A stretch of DNA of 62,358 nucleotides from an uncultured Caulobacterales bacterium (GCA_937929915.1 CALFUN010000002.1:1-62358); one strand, 5' to 3'. Numbered from the stretch's first letter, positions 26,245 to 35,671 are shown. The notes: generated by a model not told the origin, from the letters alone. A program made the numbers and translations.

Positions 26245-27171
26245 ATAATATAAGATACCAACAGCGACGATGAGTATAATGATAGTGCTAAATGTATCCT
26301 TAACGGGGTCAGGCACTGTTTCCCAAATGGCGGGGGTGGGGAGAACAGAGCCTTCGTAATTCACGAAAATGGCAGCAAATGTATTATTGCCAGCATGAAG
26401 GCCAATCGCAGATTCAAGTCCGTCATCTATCAGAACTAAAATACAGCAAGCAAATCCAAATAGAAAATATCCACTCATAACAATGGGCAATACGCCATTT
26501 TCTGCCCCTTCTAAAGCTTCAGGATTTGATAGATGCAAGGCCATAAAACCAAGGCTTGTCAGAGTGAAAACGGCCCATTTGTTTTTGATGAAATGCCCAA
26601 AAGCTTGGTTCAGATAACCGCGAAACACGATTTCTTCTGTAGCCGATTGAAGAGGAATGAATAATAAAGAGACTATCATAAACCCCCAGAAGCGTTTGGA
26701 ATCAAATATATAATTGATAGGCGCGCCGAGAGCTTTGGCAATCAATGTGCCAATCGCTAATACGCCCCAAATCACCAAAAACCCTTGTAAAGCTCGGCCA
26801 AAACGAAACCGCTGAAACGCAGTGTGTAAGCTAGACAGTGTGCGTTTGTGAATGAGCTTTTGACCGAAATATAACCCGGCTAATGCGGCTGGAAATGTAA
26901 GTAAAAATAATGCAAGAGTTAATGGATTAAGGCCCATCATTTCGTTGAGTGTTTCTGTCAATGCGGCATTGTCAGGCGGGCTGGATAAAGCTGATTTTTG
27001 AAATTTTTCGAATAATTCAGGGTCAAGAACAGATGATATTCCAATAATAACGCCCACTAAGAAAGTTTGCGCGACAATCCATGTCACGACCATGATTATA
27101 AAGACAACAAGCCAAGACCACCATGAGGATTGCCCCATTTGCCCTTGCCGTAAATAGGATAATTGATTCAT
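26206..27171 (-). CDS. CPBP-family intramembrane metalloprotease (CAAX/Abi)
   Basis: Polytopic inner-membrane protein of 321 residues with about eight transmembrane helices. Active-site motifs are complete: Glu179-Glu180 and Arg184 in EEIVFRG, His213 in FMALH, and His259/Asn263 in HAGNN. Members cleave membrane substrates or act as immunity/maturation factors; the substrate here is unknown. A good ribosome binding site (AGAGGG) precedes the ATG. Convergent overlap with the small gene at 25951. Confidence 0.92.
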   Translation of the reverse strand: MNQLSYLRQGQMGQSSWWSWLVVFIIMVVTWIVAQTFLVGVIIGISSVLDPELFEKFQKSALSSPPDNAALTETLNEMMGLNPLTLALFLLTFPAALAGLYFGQKLIHKRTLSSLHTAFQRFRFGRALQGFLVIWGVLAIGTLIAKALGAPINYIFDSKRFWGFMIVSLLFIPLQSATEEIVFRGYLNQAFGHFIKNKWAVFTLTSLGFMALHLSNPEALEGAENGVLPIVMSGYFLFGFACCILVLIDDGLESAIGLHAGNNTFAAIFVNYEGSVLPTPAIWETVPDPVKDTFSTIIILIVAVGILYYLKQRRSAELVSS

Positions 27172-27233
27172 AAAACCCTCTTAAGTGAAAGAAGGGGGTA
27201 ACATGACGTTTAAAAAAGTCTAGTCTTGTGTTC

Positions 27234-27608
27234 ATGGAAACCGAATCGCAAAATTCTGAAATCGATTTTGATCATCTCAATCAATATGTCGGCGCGGATG
27301 CCGATTTAACGCGCGAAGTTTTTGGCATGTTTCAACATCAAGTGGATATGTGGGCACGTATGTTGACCATTGATGCCGATGATGAAATTTGGAGCTCTGT
27401 GACTCATTCGTTGAAAGGCTCTGCTCGTGCTGTGGGGGCTATGGGGTTAGCGGATTTATGTGAACGCGCCGAAGATTTAATCGGGGATATGCGCCGCCCG
27501 GGCGGGCGAGAAGTTGCGGTGCAAAATATTGAATTTCGTATTTCAAAAGTCATTGCTGAAATTCAGCGTTGGGAGTACCGCGATAAACTCAATGCGATGC
27601 GCTCTTAA
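27234..27608 (+). CDS. Histidine phosphotransfer (Hpt) domain protein
   Basis: Single-domain phosphorelay protein of 124 residues. The phosphoacceptor is His58 in THSLKGSAR, surrounded by the expected four-helix pattern. It would shuttle phosphate between response regulators or a hybrid kinase; no partner is encoded nearby. I chose ATG 27234; a GTG at 27228 is in frame. It is divergent from the CPBP protease gene, about 60 bases away. Confidence 0.9.
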   Translation: METESQNSEIDFDHLNQYVGADADLTREVFGMFQHQVDMWARMLTIDADDEIWSSVTHSLKGSARAVGAMGLADLCERAEDLIGDMRRPGGREVAVQNIEFRISKVIAEIQRWEYRDKLNAMRS

Positions 27609-27634
27609 TTTTAAACATAATAATTTCACATAAA

Positions 27635-27660
27635 AAAAGACCACCCAAAGGCGGCCTTTT
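27635..27660 (-). terminator. Rho-independent terminator of the exported protein gene
   Basis: On the minus strand AAAAGGCCGCC pairs fully with GGTGGTCTTTT (two G-U pairs) around a four-base loop and runs into a seven-T tract. On the plus strand two pairs become A-C mismatches, so it mainly serves the minus-strand gene ending at 27694 but may also slow transcription from the Hpt gene. Confidence 0.8.
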
Positions 27661-27693
27661 CAAGAGATAACTCTTAATGTGCTATAAGCAGGC

Positions 27694-28566
27694 TTATGGC
27701 ACGAAGACTGTGTAAGTCACGTCAGCGGAGAGTGTTCCCACACCTTGTGAAAGATCATAGCCCTGAATACCAGCTGCTGCTGTATCGCTATCAAGTGAGT
27801 AAACACTATCAAAACGGACAGATTGCGCAGCAAGATTACCTGCTGATGCGGCTGTTCTCTGGCCACCATCAAAGACTTTTGATTGTATATTTAAATCATC
27901 AAGTGAATCGATTGTTGCGACAACACCATCACCACCTGTTGATGGATCTTGTGCATTGGCACCAAAAGCTAGGCCATCATCGCCTGCGACAGTTACAGAC
28001 ATATCAAAGCTAATATTTGACTCATCAAGGCCGTTTGTATCGAAGTCACCTGTTGCTACAACATTTGTTGTGGCCGCAAAGATGTCAAACGCTGCGTTTG
28101 AAGCGACATAGAAGCTTGAATTATGAGAGCCCACAAGACCGCTCGCAACGTCAGTTGCTGCGTCAATACCAAAAGCGGTCAATGTATCGCCAGCGTCAAG
28201 TACGCCCGCTGTTGTTCCGCCGTCCGTAAATGTTCCGCCGCTAACCTGTCCAGTAATTGGGTCAACTGCCGCAGTTCCGTCGACGGCTGTACCTGCATCT
28301 GAAATTGGATCAAGAGAGCCTGTTACAACAGAGAAAACATCGCCAGCAATAAGGTCAGCACCAGCTGAACCTGAAGCAGGTGTTAAAAGGACGAAGTCAG
28401 AGACAACAGGAGCCGTTCCGCCATTTTCGGCAAAATCCGTACCACCCCAAACAACAACGACACCTAAGACTTGGAAAAACGGACGGTCAATAACAGACGC
28501 GTAAGCTGTTCCAGCTAATAGCGAAGCAGCAACACCGCTCGCTAATGCAAGTTTTTTAAAAGACAT
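27694..28566 (-). CDS. Exported Ala/Gly/Thr/Asp-rich protein, relative of the 15.3 kb protein
   Basis: A 290-residue protein with a clear signal peptide (cleavage after AYA). The mature chain is rich in Ala, Gly, Thr, Asp and Val, has no cysteine and almost no lysine, typical of a surface or pilin-like beta protein. It aligns with the exported protein at 15290-16147 from the middle to the C-terminus (LDAGDTLTAF; SSFYVASNAAFDI against HSFFITSRNTRFS; YDLSQGVGTL). Single gene with its own terminator and a GGGA ribosome binding site. No chaperone or usher is adjacent. Function unknown; it may be abundantly made. Confidence 0.8.
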   Translation of the reverse strand: MSFKKLALASGVAASLLAGTAYASVIDRPFFQVLGVVVVWGGTDFAENGGTAPVVSDFVLLTPASGSAGADLIAGDVFSVVTGSLDPISDAGTAVDGTAAVDPITGQVSGGTFTDGGTTAGVLDAGDTLTAFGIDAATDVASGLVGSHNSSFYVASNAAFDIFAATTNVVATGDFDTNGLDESNISFDMSVTVAGDDGLAFGANAQDPSTGGDGVVATIDSLDDLNIQSKVFDGGQRTAASAGNLAAQSVRFDSVYSLDSDTAAAGIQGYDLSQGVGTLSADVTYTVFVP

Positions 28567-28698
28567 ATTATAGTTCCCAAAGTTAGTTTCCGAGATGTGT
28601 TTTCCCGGTTGATTATCTTATAGAAGAAATATGTTTAAACCCCCTTGAGGAACGTCCTTAACCTTTCCCAAAAAAATAGCCTTAATCGTCAGTAAATT

Positions 28699-29343
28699 TT
28701 ATATTGGGTTCATATTTGTCTCATTGGCGATGATACCGCGCACAGTTTTTTTAAGACAAACAAGCTCTTGATCGAACCAATCATGCTTTTTAATCCAGCC
28801 ATTATTGCGCCAGCTTGGATGTGGTATCGGTATGATGTGCGGGCCGTAATCTTGCCAATGACGCACAGTTTCTGTTAGATTGCGGCGTGCGCGCGGGCCG
28901 AGATAGGCTTTGACAGCATACATGCCAACCAAAATGGTTAGCTCTATATTCTCAAAGGCCTGTGTTAATGAGGCTTGCCAGAGCGGGGCGCATTCCTTGC
29001 GCGGGGGCAAGTCACCGCCCTTATCATCTTGCCCTGGAAAGCAAAACCCCATCGGCGTAATGGCAAAGATGTCTTCATTATAAAATTCAGCCTCGCTCAC
29101 ACCTAACCAGTGCCGCAACCTAACACCGCTCGGGTCAGTAAAGGGCCGACCGCTCGCATGCGCTAGAGTGCCAGGGGCTTGCCCGATAATGCGGATTTTG
29201 GAATTTGCATTGCCCGTAAGAATGGGGTTTGGAATCACAGGTAAGGGTTTTTCCGAATGCGTACAAACATCACATTGGCGGATTTTAGCTTTTAAAGAGA
29301 CTATATCTATAGACGCTGAAATAGTTTTCTCCTTTGCGGGCAA
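28699..29343 (-). CDS. Uracil-DNA glycosylase superfamily protein
   Basis: Predicted base-excision enzyme of the UDG fold (COG1573-like). Motif 1 is IGQAPGTLAHASGRPF and motif 2 is HPSWRN; two cysteines lie near the N-terminus (CDVCTH). Length about 214 residues. The start is uncertain: a TTG at 29343 has no ribosome binding site. A perfect AAAGGAG at 29335-29329 stands six bases before an in-frame ATT at 29322, and no ATG or GTG is available. It is divergent from kbl. Confidence 0.85.
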   Translation of the reverse strand: MPAKEKTISASIDIVSLKAKIRQCDVCTHSEKPLPVIPNPILTGNANSKIRIIGQAPGTLAHASGRPFTDPSGVRLRHWLGVSEAEFYNEDIFAITPMGFCFPGQDDKGGDLPPRKECAPLWQASLTQAFENIELTILVGMYAVKAYLGPRARRNLTETVRHWQDYGPHIIPIPHPSWRNNGWIKKHDWFDQELVCLKKTVRGIIANETNMNPI

Positions 29344-29430
29344 TTAACGCATGATTTTGAGGGTTATTATATATAGTCTAAAGCTAAACACCAAAGCGGG
29401 ATAGCCCCAGATATTGAGAATGGTAACATT

Positions 29431-30633
29431 ATGAGTACATCTTTTTACGAGAATTTGAATGTTGAACTGGCTCAAATTGAGACGGATGGCCTTTATAAAC
29501 GCGAACGGCTTATCACAAGCAAGCAAGCAGCAGATATTGTTGTTACAGATAAAGGGGAGCGGCGCGAGGTCATTAATTTCTGCGCTAATAATTATCTGGG
29601 TTTGGCAGATCATCCTGAATTGATCAAAGCGTCTGAAATCGCGACGGCCAAGCATGGTTTTGGTATGGCTTCAGTCCGCTTTATTTGCGGCACGCAAAGC
29701 CAGCATATAGAACTTGAGCAAAAAATCGCCGAGTGGCTTGGCTATGAAGATAGTATTTTATATGCCGCTTGTTTTGACGCGAATGGCGGTGTGTTTGAAC
29801 CGCTGCTTGGCCCTGAAGACGCAATTATATCCGACGCGCTTAACCATGCTTCTATAATTGACGGGATACGCTTATGTAAGGCCAAGCGCTACCGCTATAA
29901 AACAAGTGATATGGCCGATCTTGAGGCGCAGCTGCAACAGGCCCGCAAAGACGGCGCGCGGCACATCCTTATTGCAACAGATGGCGTGTTTTCTATGGAT
30001 GGCACGATTGCGAATCTTGCGGCTATTTGTGATTTAAAAGATAAATATAACGCGTTGCTTATGGTGGATGATTGCCATGCAACAGGGTTTTTAGGTAATG
30101 GCGGCCGCGGGTCTGCAGAATTTTGCGGCGTTGAAGGCCGCGTTGATATTCTCACAGGTACGTTAGGTAAGGCTCTAGGCGGGGCGATGGGCGGTTTTAC
30201 ATGTGCGCGGCAAAATGTAGTAGATATGTTGAGGCAAAAATCGCGGCCTTATCTATTTTCCAATAGTTTGGCCCCGTCTCTTGTGGGAGCAAGCTTAACA
30301 GCAATAGATTTGGCAAAACATGGCCATGATCTGCGCGCGCAGCTTTTTGCCAATGCCAAGCAATTCAGAGACGGTATGAGCGCGGCGGGTTTCACGTTAC
30401 CTGAAGGCGAGCATCCAATTATCCCTGTCATGCTTGGGGATGCGAAAATCGCGCAAGAGATGGCGCTAAAGTTACTGGATGAGGGCATTTACGTGATTGG
30501 GTTTTTCTTCCCCGTTGTGCCAAAAGGACAAGCGCGTATTCGCACACAAATGAGCGCGGCGCATACGCCAGCTCATATTAAGACAGCTATTGCCGCCTTT
30601 ACGAAGGTCGGTAAAGACTTAGGTGTAATATAA
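29431..30633 (+). CDS. kbl: Glycine C-acetyltransferase (2-amino-3-ketobutyrate CoA ligase)
   Basis: PLP enzyme that splits 2-amino-3-ketobutyrate with CoA into glycine and acetyl-CoA, the second step of threonine breakdown. The PLP lysine is Lys247 in [10 protein letters not shown]; the cofactor-binding ACFDANGG and VDDCHATGF motifs are intact. Length 400 residues is typical. Its stop overlaps the tdh start (TAATG), so the two steps are co-translated and the unstable intermediate can be passed on. Confidence 0.97.
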   Translation: MSTSFYENLNVELAQIETDGLYKRERLITSKQAADIVVTDKGERREVINFCANNYLGLADHPELIKASEIATAKHGFGMASVRFICGTQSQHIELEQKIAEWLGYEDSILYAACFDANGGVFEPLLGPEDAIISDALNHASIIDGIRLCKAKRYRYKTSDMADLEAQLQQARKDGARHILIATDGVFSMDGTIANLAAICDLKDKYNALLMVDDCHATGFLGNGGRGSAEFCGVEGRVDILTGTLGKALGGAMGGFTCARQNVVDMLRQKSRPYLFSNSLAPSLVGASLTAIDLAKHGHDLRAQLFANAKQFRDGMSAAGFTLPEGEHPIIPVMLGDAKIAQEMALKLLDEGIYVIGFFFPVVPKGQARIRTQMSAAHTPAHIKTAIAAFTKVGKDLGVI

Positions 30634-31676
30634 TGAATATGATGAAATGCCTTGTAAAAAGCAAAGGCGAGACAGGTCTCTGGCTCGAAGAACGGCCCTT
30701 ACCTGATATTGCTCCGAATGAGGTTTTAATCAAAATAGAACGCACCGCGATATGCGGAACGGATATGCATATTTACCGTTGGGATGAATGGGCTCAGAAA
30801 AATGTCCCTATTGGTCTTACAGTTGGACATGAATATGGCGGCATTGTTGCGGCGGTTGGCTCAACAGTTACGCGGGTGAAAGTCGGGCAACGTGTCACAG
30901 GCGAGGGGCATGTGGTTGGCACGCGCTCTCGTAATGCGCGCGCAGGCAAGTTTCATCTTGACCCTGATACCAAAGGTATTGGCGTCAATCTACCAGGGGC
31001 TTTTGCGCAATATCTTGCATTGCCTGAATTTAACGTCATTCCGCTTAATGATGATTTTCCGCTAGAGATCGCAGCCATTATGGACCCGCTTGGCAATGCC
31101 GTGCATACGGCGTTAGCCTTTGATTTGGTCGGCGAGGATGTTCTGATTACAGGAGCTGGGCCGATTGGGATTATGGCGGCAGCTGTTGCAGAGAAATCGG
31201 GCGCGCGCCGTATTGTCTTGACCGATATTAATGACTGGCGGCTTGATTTTGCGCGCAAACTTGCCCCAAGAACGCGGATGGTCAATACTCTCAATGAGAA
31301 TTTGCACGATGTTATGAGCCAGATTGGTATGCGCGAAGGGTTTGATGTCGGCCTAGAAATGAGCGGTGCGGAGCCCGCGTTCAATCAAATGCTCGATGTG
31401 ATGTTAATGGGCGGCAATATTGCGATGCTCGGTATCCCTGCCAAACCCTTTCCCGTTGATTTTGGTAAGCTTGTCGGCAAAGCGCTGACGCTCAAAGGTA
31501 TTTATGGCCGCCAAATGTATGAAACGTGGTATAAGATGATTTCGCTACTCGATAGCGGCCTTGATATGAGCCCGATGATTACGCACAGATTTGCTGCGCG
31601 CGATTTTCAAAAAGCCTTTGATCTAATGGAAACAGGCCAGAGCGGTAAAGTTATCTTAAACTGGGATGAGATTTAA
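30633..31676 (+). CDS. tdh: L-threonine 3-dehydrogenase
   Basis: Zinc-dependent NAD oxidoreductase turning threonine into 2-amino-3-ketobutyrate. Catalytic zinc ligands are present: Cys41 (AICGTD), His66 and Glu67 (GHEYGG). The Rossmann motif is GAGPIG. The four cysteines of the structural zinc lobe in E. coli Tdh are all replaced: the equivalent positions are Gly96, Ser99, Ala102 and Asp110. The lobe is otherwise recognisable (SRNARAGKFHLD). I recall the same loss in other alphaproteobacteria, so it is probably lineage-wide. Translationally coupled to kbl. Confidence 0.96.
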   Translation: MNMMKCLVKSKGETGLWLEERPLPDIAPNEVLIKIERTAICGTDMHIYRWDEWAQKNVPIGLTVGHEYGGIVAAVGSTVTRVKVGQRVTGEGHVVGTRSRNARAGKFHLDPDTKGIGVNLPGAFAQYLALPEFNVIPLNDDFPLEIAAIMDPLGNAVHTALAFDLVGEDVLITGAGPIGIMAAAVAEKSGARRIVLTDINDWRLDFARKLAPRTRMVNTLNENLHDVMSQIGMREGFDVGLEMSGAEPAFNQMLDVMLMGGNIAMLGIPAKPFPVDFGKLVGKALTLKGIYGRQMYETWYKMISLLDSGLDMSPMITHRFAARDFQKAFDLMETGQSGKVILNWDEI

Positions 31677-31701
31677 TCTGCGATGTTGTTTTGAGAGATG
31701 T

Positions 31702-31722
31702 GCCGATTTTTATAAAATTGGC
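31702..31722 (+). terminator. Weak AT-rich terminator candidate after tdh
   Basis: GCCGATTTT pairs with AAAATTGGC over nine bases (one G-U) around a three-base loop and is followed by CGTGTTTTATT. The stem is AT-rich and the T run is interrupted, so termination may be partial. Confidence 0.4.
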
Positions 31723-31790
31723 CGTGTTTTATTCTCGGCTTGCCAATTCATATGCACAGGCGCATATGCGGCATATATCGACCTAAAACT

Positions 31791-33056
31791 ATGTCAAAGC
31801 CTAACAACATGTCGCCCAATGCCTTAGAAAATGGATCAACAGAGATAAAACTCTCTATTCCATTATGGGAATTTGTAGCGATGATGGCGTCATTTCTGGC
31901 GTTAAATGCGCTGGCTATTGATACTATGCTACCCGCGTTAGAGCAGGTGGGGGATTTTTACAAAATCCAAGATGCCAATGATCAACAGCTTATTATCTTT
32001 TCTTATATTTTGGGATTTGGGTTCCCGCAACTTGTGTTTGGGCCATTATCTGACAGATATGGCCGCAAAGGCTTGTTGCAAATTTGCCTCATCGGCTTTG
32101 CTATAACGGGCTTGTCTTGCATGCTCGCAGCGACATTTTCGATGCTATTGGCGCTGCGCTTTATGCAAGGTGTGTTTGCGGCGGGCGTACGGGTGATAGC
32201 GGGCGCGATTATCCGCGATGTAACAGAGGGCCGCGTCATGGCCCGGATTATGTCGCTTGTCTTTACGGTTTTTATGATTGTGCCGATTATCGCTCCGGCT
32301 ATTGGAACATTTGTTATGACCTTCCTAGATTGGAAATGGACATTTGGGATGTTAGGTGTTGCGGGGGGCTTAACCTTCATTTGGTCGCAATGTCGCCTGC
32401 CAATGACATTGCCATCTGACAGGCGGCAACCTTTAAATCTCGGCCATATTGCACGGTCTTATACAACCGTCCTAAGTAACCGCATATCGCTCGGATATAT
32501 GATCGCCAGCGGATTGGCGTTTGGCGCGCTCTTTGCTTTTATTGGAGCCTCTGAACAAATTATGGATGAGGTCTATCATCAAGGTGATAAATTCTGGATT
32601 TGGTTCGCGGTCATAGCGTCGGGTATTGGCGTGGCCAGTCTGACGAATGCAAGGATCGTCGAGCGCATTGGGATGCGCCGTATTAGCCATAGCGTCTTGA
32701 TTTTGTTTATCGCTTTTTCTTTTGTGAACTTGATAACACAATATCTGCTCGGCTCTGTATTTTGGCTGTTCTTGCCGCTTTTCACGCTCACATTTGGCTG
32801 CTTTGGGATGATGGGCGCGAATTTCTCATCTCTGGCATTAGAGCCACTAGGCGAGATTGCTGGTACCGCAAGCGCGGCTTATGGGTTTGCGACAAGTACA
32901 TTATCGGCGCTGATTGGCCTGTGGATTGCCAAGCAATTTGACGGGTCAGTACTGCCAATTTTAATGGGGTTTTTAGGATTAGGCATTCTGTCTTTAATTG
33001 TTATAATTTGGGCAGAGCGGGGTAAATTATTCGAAATCGGTGCAGGAAAAACTTAA
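31791..33056 (+). CDS. MFS drug-resistance transporter, Bcr/CflA family
   Basis: Inner-membrane exporter with about 12 transmembrane helices in 421 residues. Helix 1 has the family pattern LNALAIDTMLPAL, and the loop 2-3 signature is GPLSDRYGRKG. Bcr/CflA proteins export drugs or small peptides by proton antiport; the substrate cannot be told. ATG 31791 is preferred to an earlier in-frame start at 31740, which would add 17 hydrophilic residues. Its stop overlaps the stop of the convergent protease gene by four bases. Confidence 0.9.
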   Translation: MSKPNNMSPNALENGSTEIKLSIPLWEFVAMMASFLALNALAIDTMLPALEQVGDFYKIQDANDQQLIIFSYILGFGFPQLVFGPLSDRYGRKGLLQICLIGFAITGLSCMLAATFSMLLALRFMQGVFAAGVRVIAGAIIRDVTEGRVMARIMSLVFTVFMIVPIIAPAIGTFVMTFLDWKWTFGMLGVAGGLTFIWSQCRLPMTLPSDRRQPLNLGHIARSYTTVLSNRISLGYMIASGLAFGALFAFIGASEQIMDEVYHQGDKFWIWFAVIASGIGVASLTNARIVERIGMRRISHSVLILFIAFSFVNLITQYLLGSVFWLFLPLFTLTFGCFGMMGANFSSLALEPLGEIAGTASAAYGFATSTLSALIGLWIAKQFDGSVLPILMGFLGLGILSLIVIIWAERGKLFEIGAGKT

Positions 33057-33850
33057 TCGAATGCAGATAGTTTTTCCAATATTTCCTCTGCCATGGGTTT
33101 GTCAAATAAACGGATATAAGCATGGGTGGCTGGTTGCCCTGTTATCGGTGATTTTAGAGTCCATAAATGCCCTAAGTGGAAGCCTGTTAATTTATGCCTG
33201 CCGTTTGAGAACCGTGTGATAGGAGAGCCAGATTGACCAGTGACTGCCTTGCAATTATGTGTGATATATTGTTTTGAGTTATCCATAAAGTTTTCAAAAT
33301 CAGCAATGGCAAGTTTACAAGATTGTGTATTGTTAGGTATCCCACGCGCTTGAGCGAAAAAAACATTGATATTATGAAACCTATCTATGGCACCTATGAA
33401 ATCATCAAGATAGTAACGTGTAATATGGTCGCCTTTGAACGGTTTTGTTGATATGAGGGCCCAATCTGTATCTGTACCTGCTTTGTAATTGTCTGCGTAA
33501 GATACAAATAAAACCTTTTTATTTTGTCCTTTAGAATCTTGAACGTAGCAATTTGATTCATCTGTGAAACCATGCCCTGTTGCTATACCAAAGTCTAATT
33601 TGGGTTTGTCTTTGCTTTTGGATGTTTGAATAAGAGAAACTTTTGAAACCTTTACCATCGTCTCATTGATAATACATTTTAAAGATAACACATGTGTTTT
33701 CTGTGAAGTGTCTTGTAACATCAATTTAGAGCTATGTATTGGCTGATAGGTTGATATGGTAGAGGCATTAGCCACCATATAAATAGCCGACATGCCCGTA
33801 AATATTGCGAAAAAGATAACGGATCTAATATGATTGTTCTTAATTTTCAA
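33053..33850 (-). CDS. Exported trypsin/V8-like serine protease
   Basis: A 265-residue secreted protein. A signal peptide (about residues 1-29) is followed by a chymotrypsin-fold pattern with likely triad His93 (TGHGF), Asp129 (TDWALI) and Ser207 (TGQSGSPI). Four cysteines may form disulfides. The start is TTG 33850 with AAGGA eight bases upstream. The gene is visibly more AT-rich than its neighbours, with Lys/Asn/Ile-rich coding, a sign of acquisition. Substrate unknown; exported, so nutrition, defence or surface processing are possible. Confidence 0.75.
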   Translation of the reverse strand: MKIKNNHIRSVIFFAIFTGMSAIYMVANASTISTYQPIHSSKLMLQDTSQKTHVLSLKCIINETMVKVSKVSLIQTSKSKDKPKLDFGIATGHGFTDESNCYVQDSKGQNKKVLFVSYADNYKAGTDTDWALISTKPFKGDHITRYYLDDFIGAIDRFHNINVFFAQARGIPNNTQSCKLAIADFENFMDNSKQYITHNCKAVTGQSGSPITRFSNGRHKLTGFHLGHLWTLKSPITGQPATHAYIRLFDKPMAEEILEKLSAFD

Positions 33851-33875
33851 ACTTACTATCCTTGATATTACAGTG

Positions 33876-35492
33876 CTATAGATAACGGTCTTTGTAAATC
33901 ACTTTTAACTCGCGCTTGAGAATTTTGCCTGTTGCGCCAAGCGGTAGCGCGTCTTGGAAGACAATTTCATCTGGCAGCCACCATTTCGCGCATTTGGCTG
34001 AAATACAGGCTTTAATCTCGTCCCTATCAGGAGATTTTCCAGGGATGGGCTGTACGATTAAAAATGGCCGTTCTTGCCATTTTTTATGCGCAATACCAAT
34101 GCAGGCAGCCATGGCGACATCAGGATGATCGGAGGCTGCGTTTTCGACTTCGATTGAACTCACCCATTCGCCGCCAGATTTGATAACGTCTTTAGAGCGA
34201 TCTGTGATTTCCATATATCCCGTTGGGTGCAGGGCGGCGACATCACCTGTAGCAAACCAGCCATCATCGGTGAAGGCATCTTCGCCCGCGCCCTTGAAAT
34301 AGCCAGATGACACCCAAGGCCCGCGCACATGTAAATGGCCTTCGGCTTGTCCGTCTTCGGGTAAGATAGTGCCTGCATCATCGACAATACGCATATCAAC
34401 GCCAAAGATACGGCGGCCCGCATAGAGCTTATCGCGTACCGTCGTTTCATAATCTGATAAATCTGTATCAGGATGAGCGGCATAGGTTGTGCCAAGCGGC
34501 GATGTTTCGGTCATGCCCCAACCTTGTTGCATCGGAATGCCAAGATCTAGCTCATAGGCACGCAGCAAGCTCTCTGGCAGGGCAGAGCCGCCGACAAGCG
34601 CTTTTTTCACAGTTTTAAGTTCTAGGCCTTCTTGTTTGGCATGATTGTAAACACCGAGCCAAACGGTGGGCACGCCTGCCATGATTGTCACGCCTTGCTC
34701 GCATATCATTTTGCACATATTGGCCCCGTCAAGCCCTGGGCCTGGCATGACCAATTTTGCCCCGACCATAGCGGCAGAGTAAACAAGTCCCCATGCGCTT
34801 ACATGGAACATTGGCACAACGGCCAAAATCACATCGCGTGAACCTGCGCCAATAACATCATGAAAGCTGCCAGCCATAGCGTGTAAAATCGTTGAGCGAT
34901 GAGAGTAAAGCACGCCTTTAGGATCGCCCGTTGTTCCAGAGGTGTAGCAAAGCGTAGAGGCTGTGTTCTCGTCAAAGCGCTCCCACTTAATCGTTTCAGG
35001 TGCTGGTGCGATGAAGCTTTCATAATCCACCACATCGGTCTTGTAATCTGGCATGCCTGCTTTGTCGGTCAGGCAAATCCACGTCTTTACGCTCGGACAG
35101 GCTGCAGAGACACCGTCAATGATCGGGCCAAATGTGGTGTCGAATAGAAGCATGCTGTCTTCGGCGTGATTCACCATCCATGCAATTTGTTCAGGCTTAA
35201 GGCGCGGATTGATTGTATGCACAATCGCGCCAATCGATGATACGGCATAGTAAATTTCAATATGGCGATAATTATTCCAAGCAATCGTGGCAATACGGTC
35301 ACCTTTTTGAACGCCAGCTGATTTTAATGCATTTGCGAGTTTACGCACACGCACCGCGCAATCGGCCCAGCTATAGCGATGCTCGCTCATATCGGTGTTG
35401 AGGGTGTAAATCTCACGGTCACGATGGACTTTGGCCGCATGTTCTATGAGATCGCTAATCATCAACTCGTGTTGCATCATGAGGCCTTGCAT
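33876..35492 (-). CDS. Long-chain fatty-acid-CoA ligase (AMP-binding)
   Basis: Activates a carboxylic acid to its CoA thioester via an adenylate. The P-loop [12 protein letters not shown] lies near residue 180, followed by the adenine-binding GWGMTETSP, the TGD and [12 protein letters not shown] hinge, and the C-terminal catalytic lysine in [11 protein letters not shown]. Length about 538 residues. ATG 35492 is preferred because AAGGA is seven bases upstream; ATG 35498 would leave no spacing. It resembles medium/long-chain acyl-CoA synthetases (FadD3/AlkK type); exact substrate unknown. Upstream DNA is a tandem repeat. Confidence 0.93.
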   Translation of the reverse strand: MQGLMMQHELMISDLIEHAAKVHRDREIYTLNTDMSEHRYSWADCAVRVRKLANALKSAGVQKGDRIATIAWNNYRHIEIYYAVSSIGAIVHTINPRLKPEQIAWMVNHAEDSMLLFDTTFGPIIDGVSAACPSVKTWICLTDKAGMPDYKTDVVDYESFIAPAPETIKWERFDENTASTLCYTSGTTGDPKGVLYSHRSTILHAMAGSFHDVIGAGSRDVILAVVPMFHVSAWGLVYSAAMVGAKLVMPGPGLDGANMCKMICEQGVTIMAGVPTVWLGVYNHAKQEGLELKTVKKALVGGSALPESLLRAYELDLGIPMQQGWGMTETSPLGTTYAAHPDTDLSDYETTVRDKLYAGRRIFGVDMRIVDDAGTILPEDGQAEGHLHVRGPWVSSGYFKGAGEDAFTDDGWFATGDVAALHPTGYMEITDRSKDVIKSGGEWVSSIEVENAASDHPDVAMAACIGIAHKKWQERPFLIVQPIPGKSPDRDEIKACISAKCAKWWLPDEIVFQDALPLGATGKILKRELKVIYKDRYL

Positions 35493-35511
35493 AGACATTT
35501 CCTTATTATAG

Positions 35512-35640
35512 CGATGAGCCTTGCCCGTTTTATATGTGTTTAATGAGCCAAGACTATTTGTTACGTTTATGGAGTGTGCCTAGACTGCCCTTTATATGTC
35601 TTTAGTGAGTCTAGACTATCCCTTATATTTGTTTATTCAT
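35512..35640. repeat. Four degenerate tandem copies of a ~31-base unit
   Basis: Degenerate copies of a unit like GTGAGTCTAGACTATCCCTT plus TATATGTGTTT fill most of the gap between the divergent ligase and dehydratase genes. The AGAC core recurs at 35551, 35582 and 35613, exactly 31 bases apart. A fourth copy begins near 35513. Segments 35528-35556 and 35591-35619 match at 25 of 29 positions. Some copies contain the palindrome TCTAGA or close variants, so they could be repeated operator sites. Confidence 0.75.
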
Positions 35641-35671
35641 GTCAACGGCATAAGGTCAACGGAGAAGCGCC

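Noticed and set aside
28699..29343. Frameshifted N-terminus of the UDG-superfamily gene
   Set aside because: The missing ATG raised this, but the frame reads through to a perfectly placed ribosome binding site, so an unusual start fits better than a broken gene.
35512..35640. CRISPR array
   Set aside because: The 31-base periodicity is a direct tandem repeat without spacers, copies are degenerate, and there are no cas genes.
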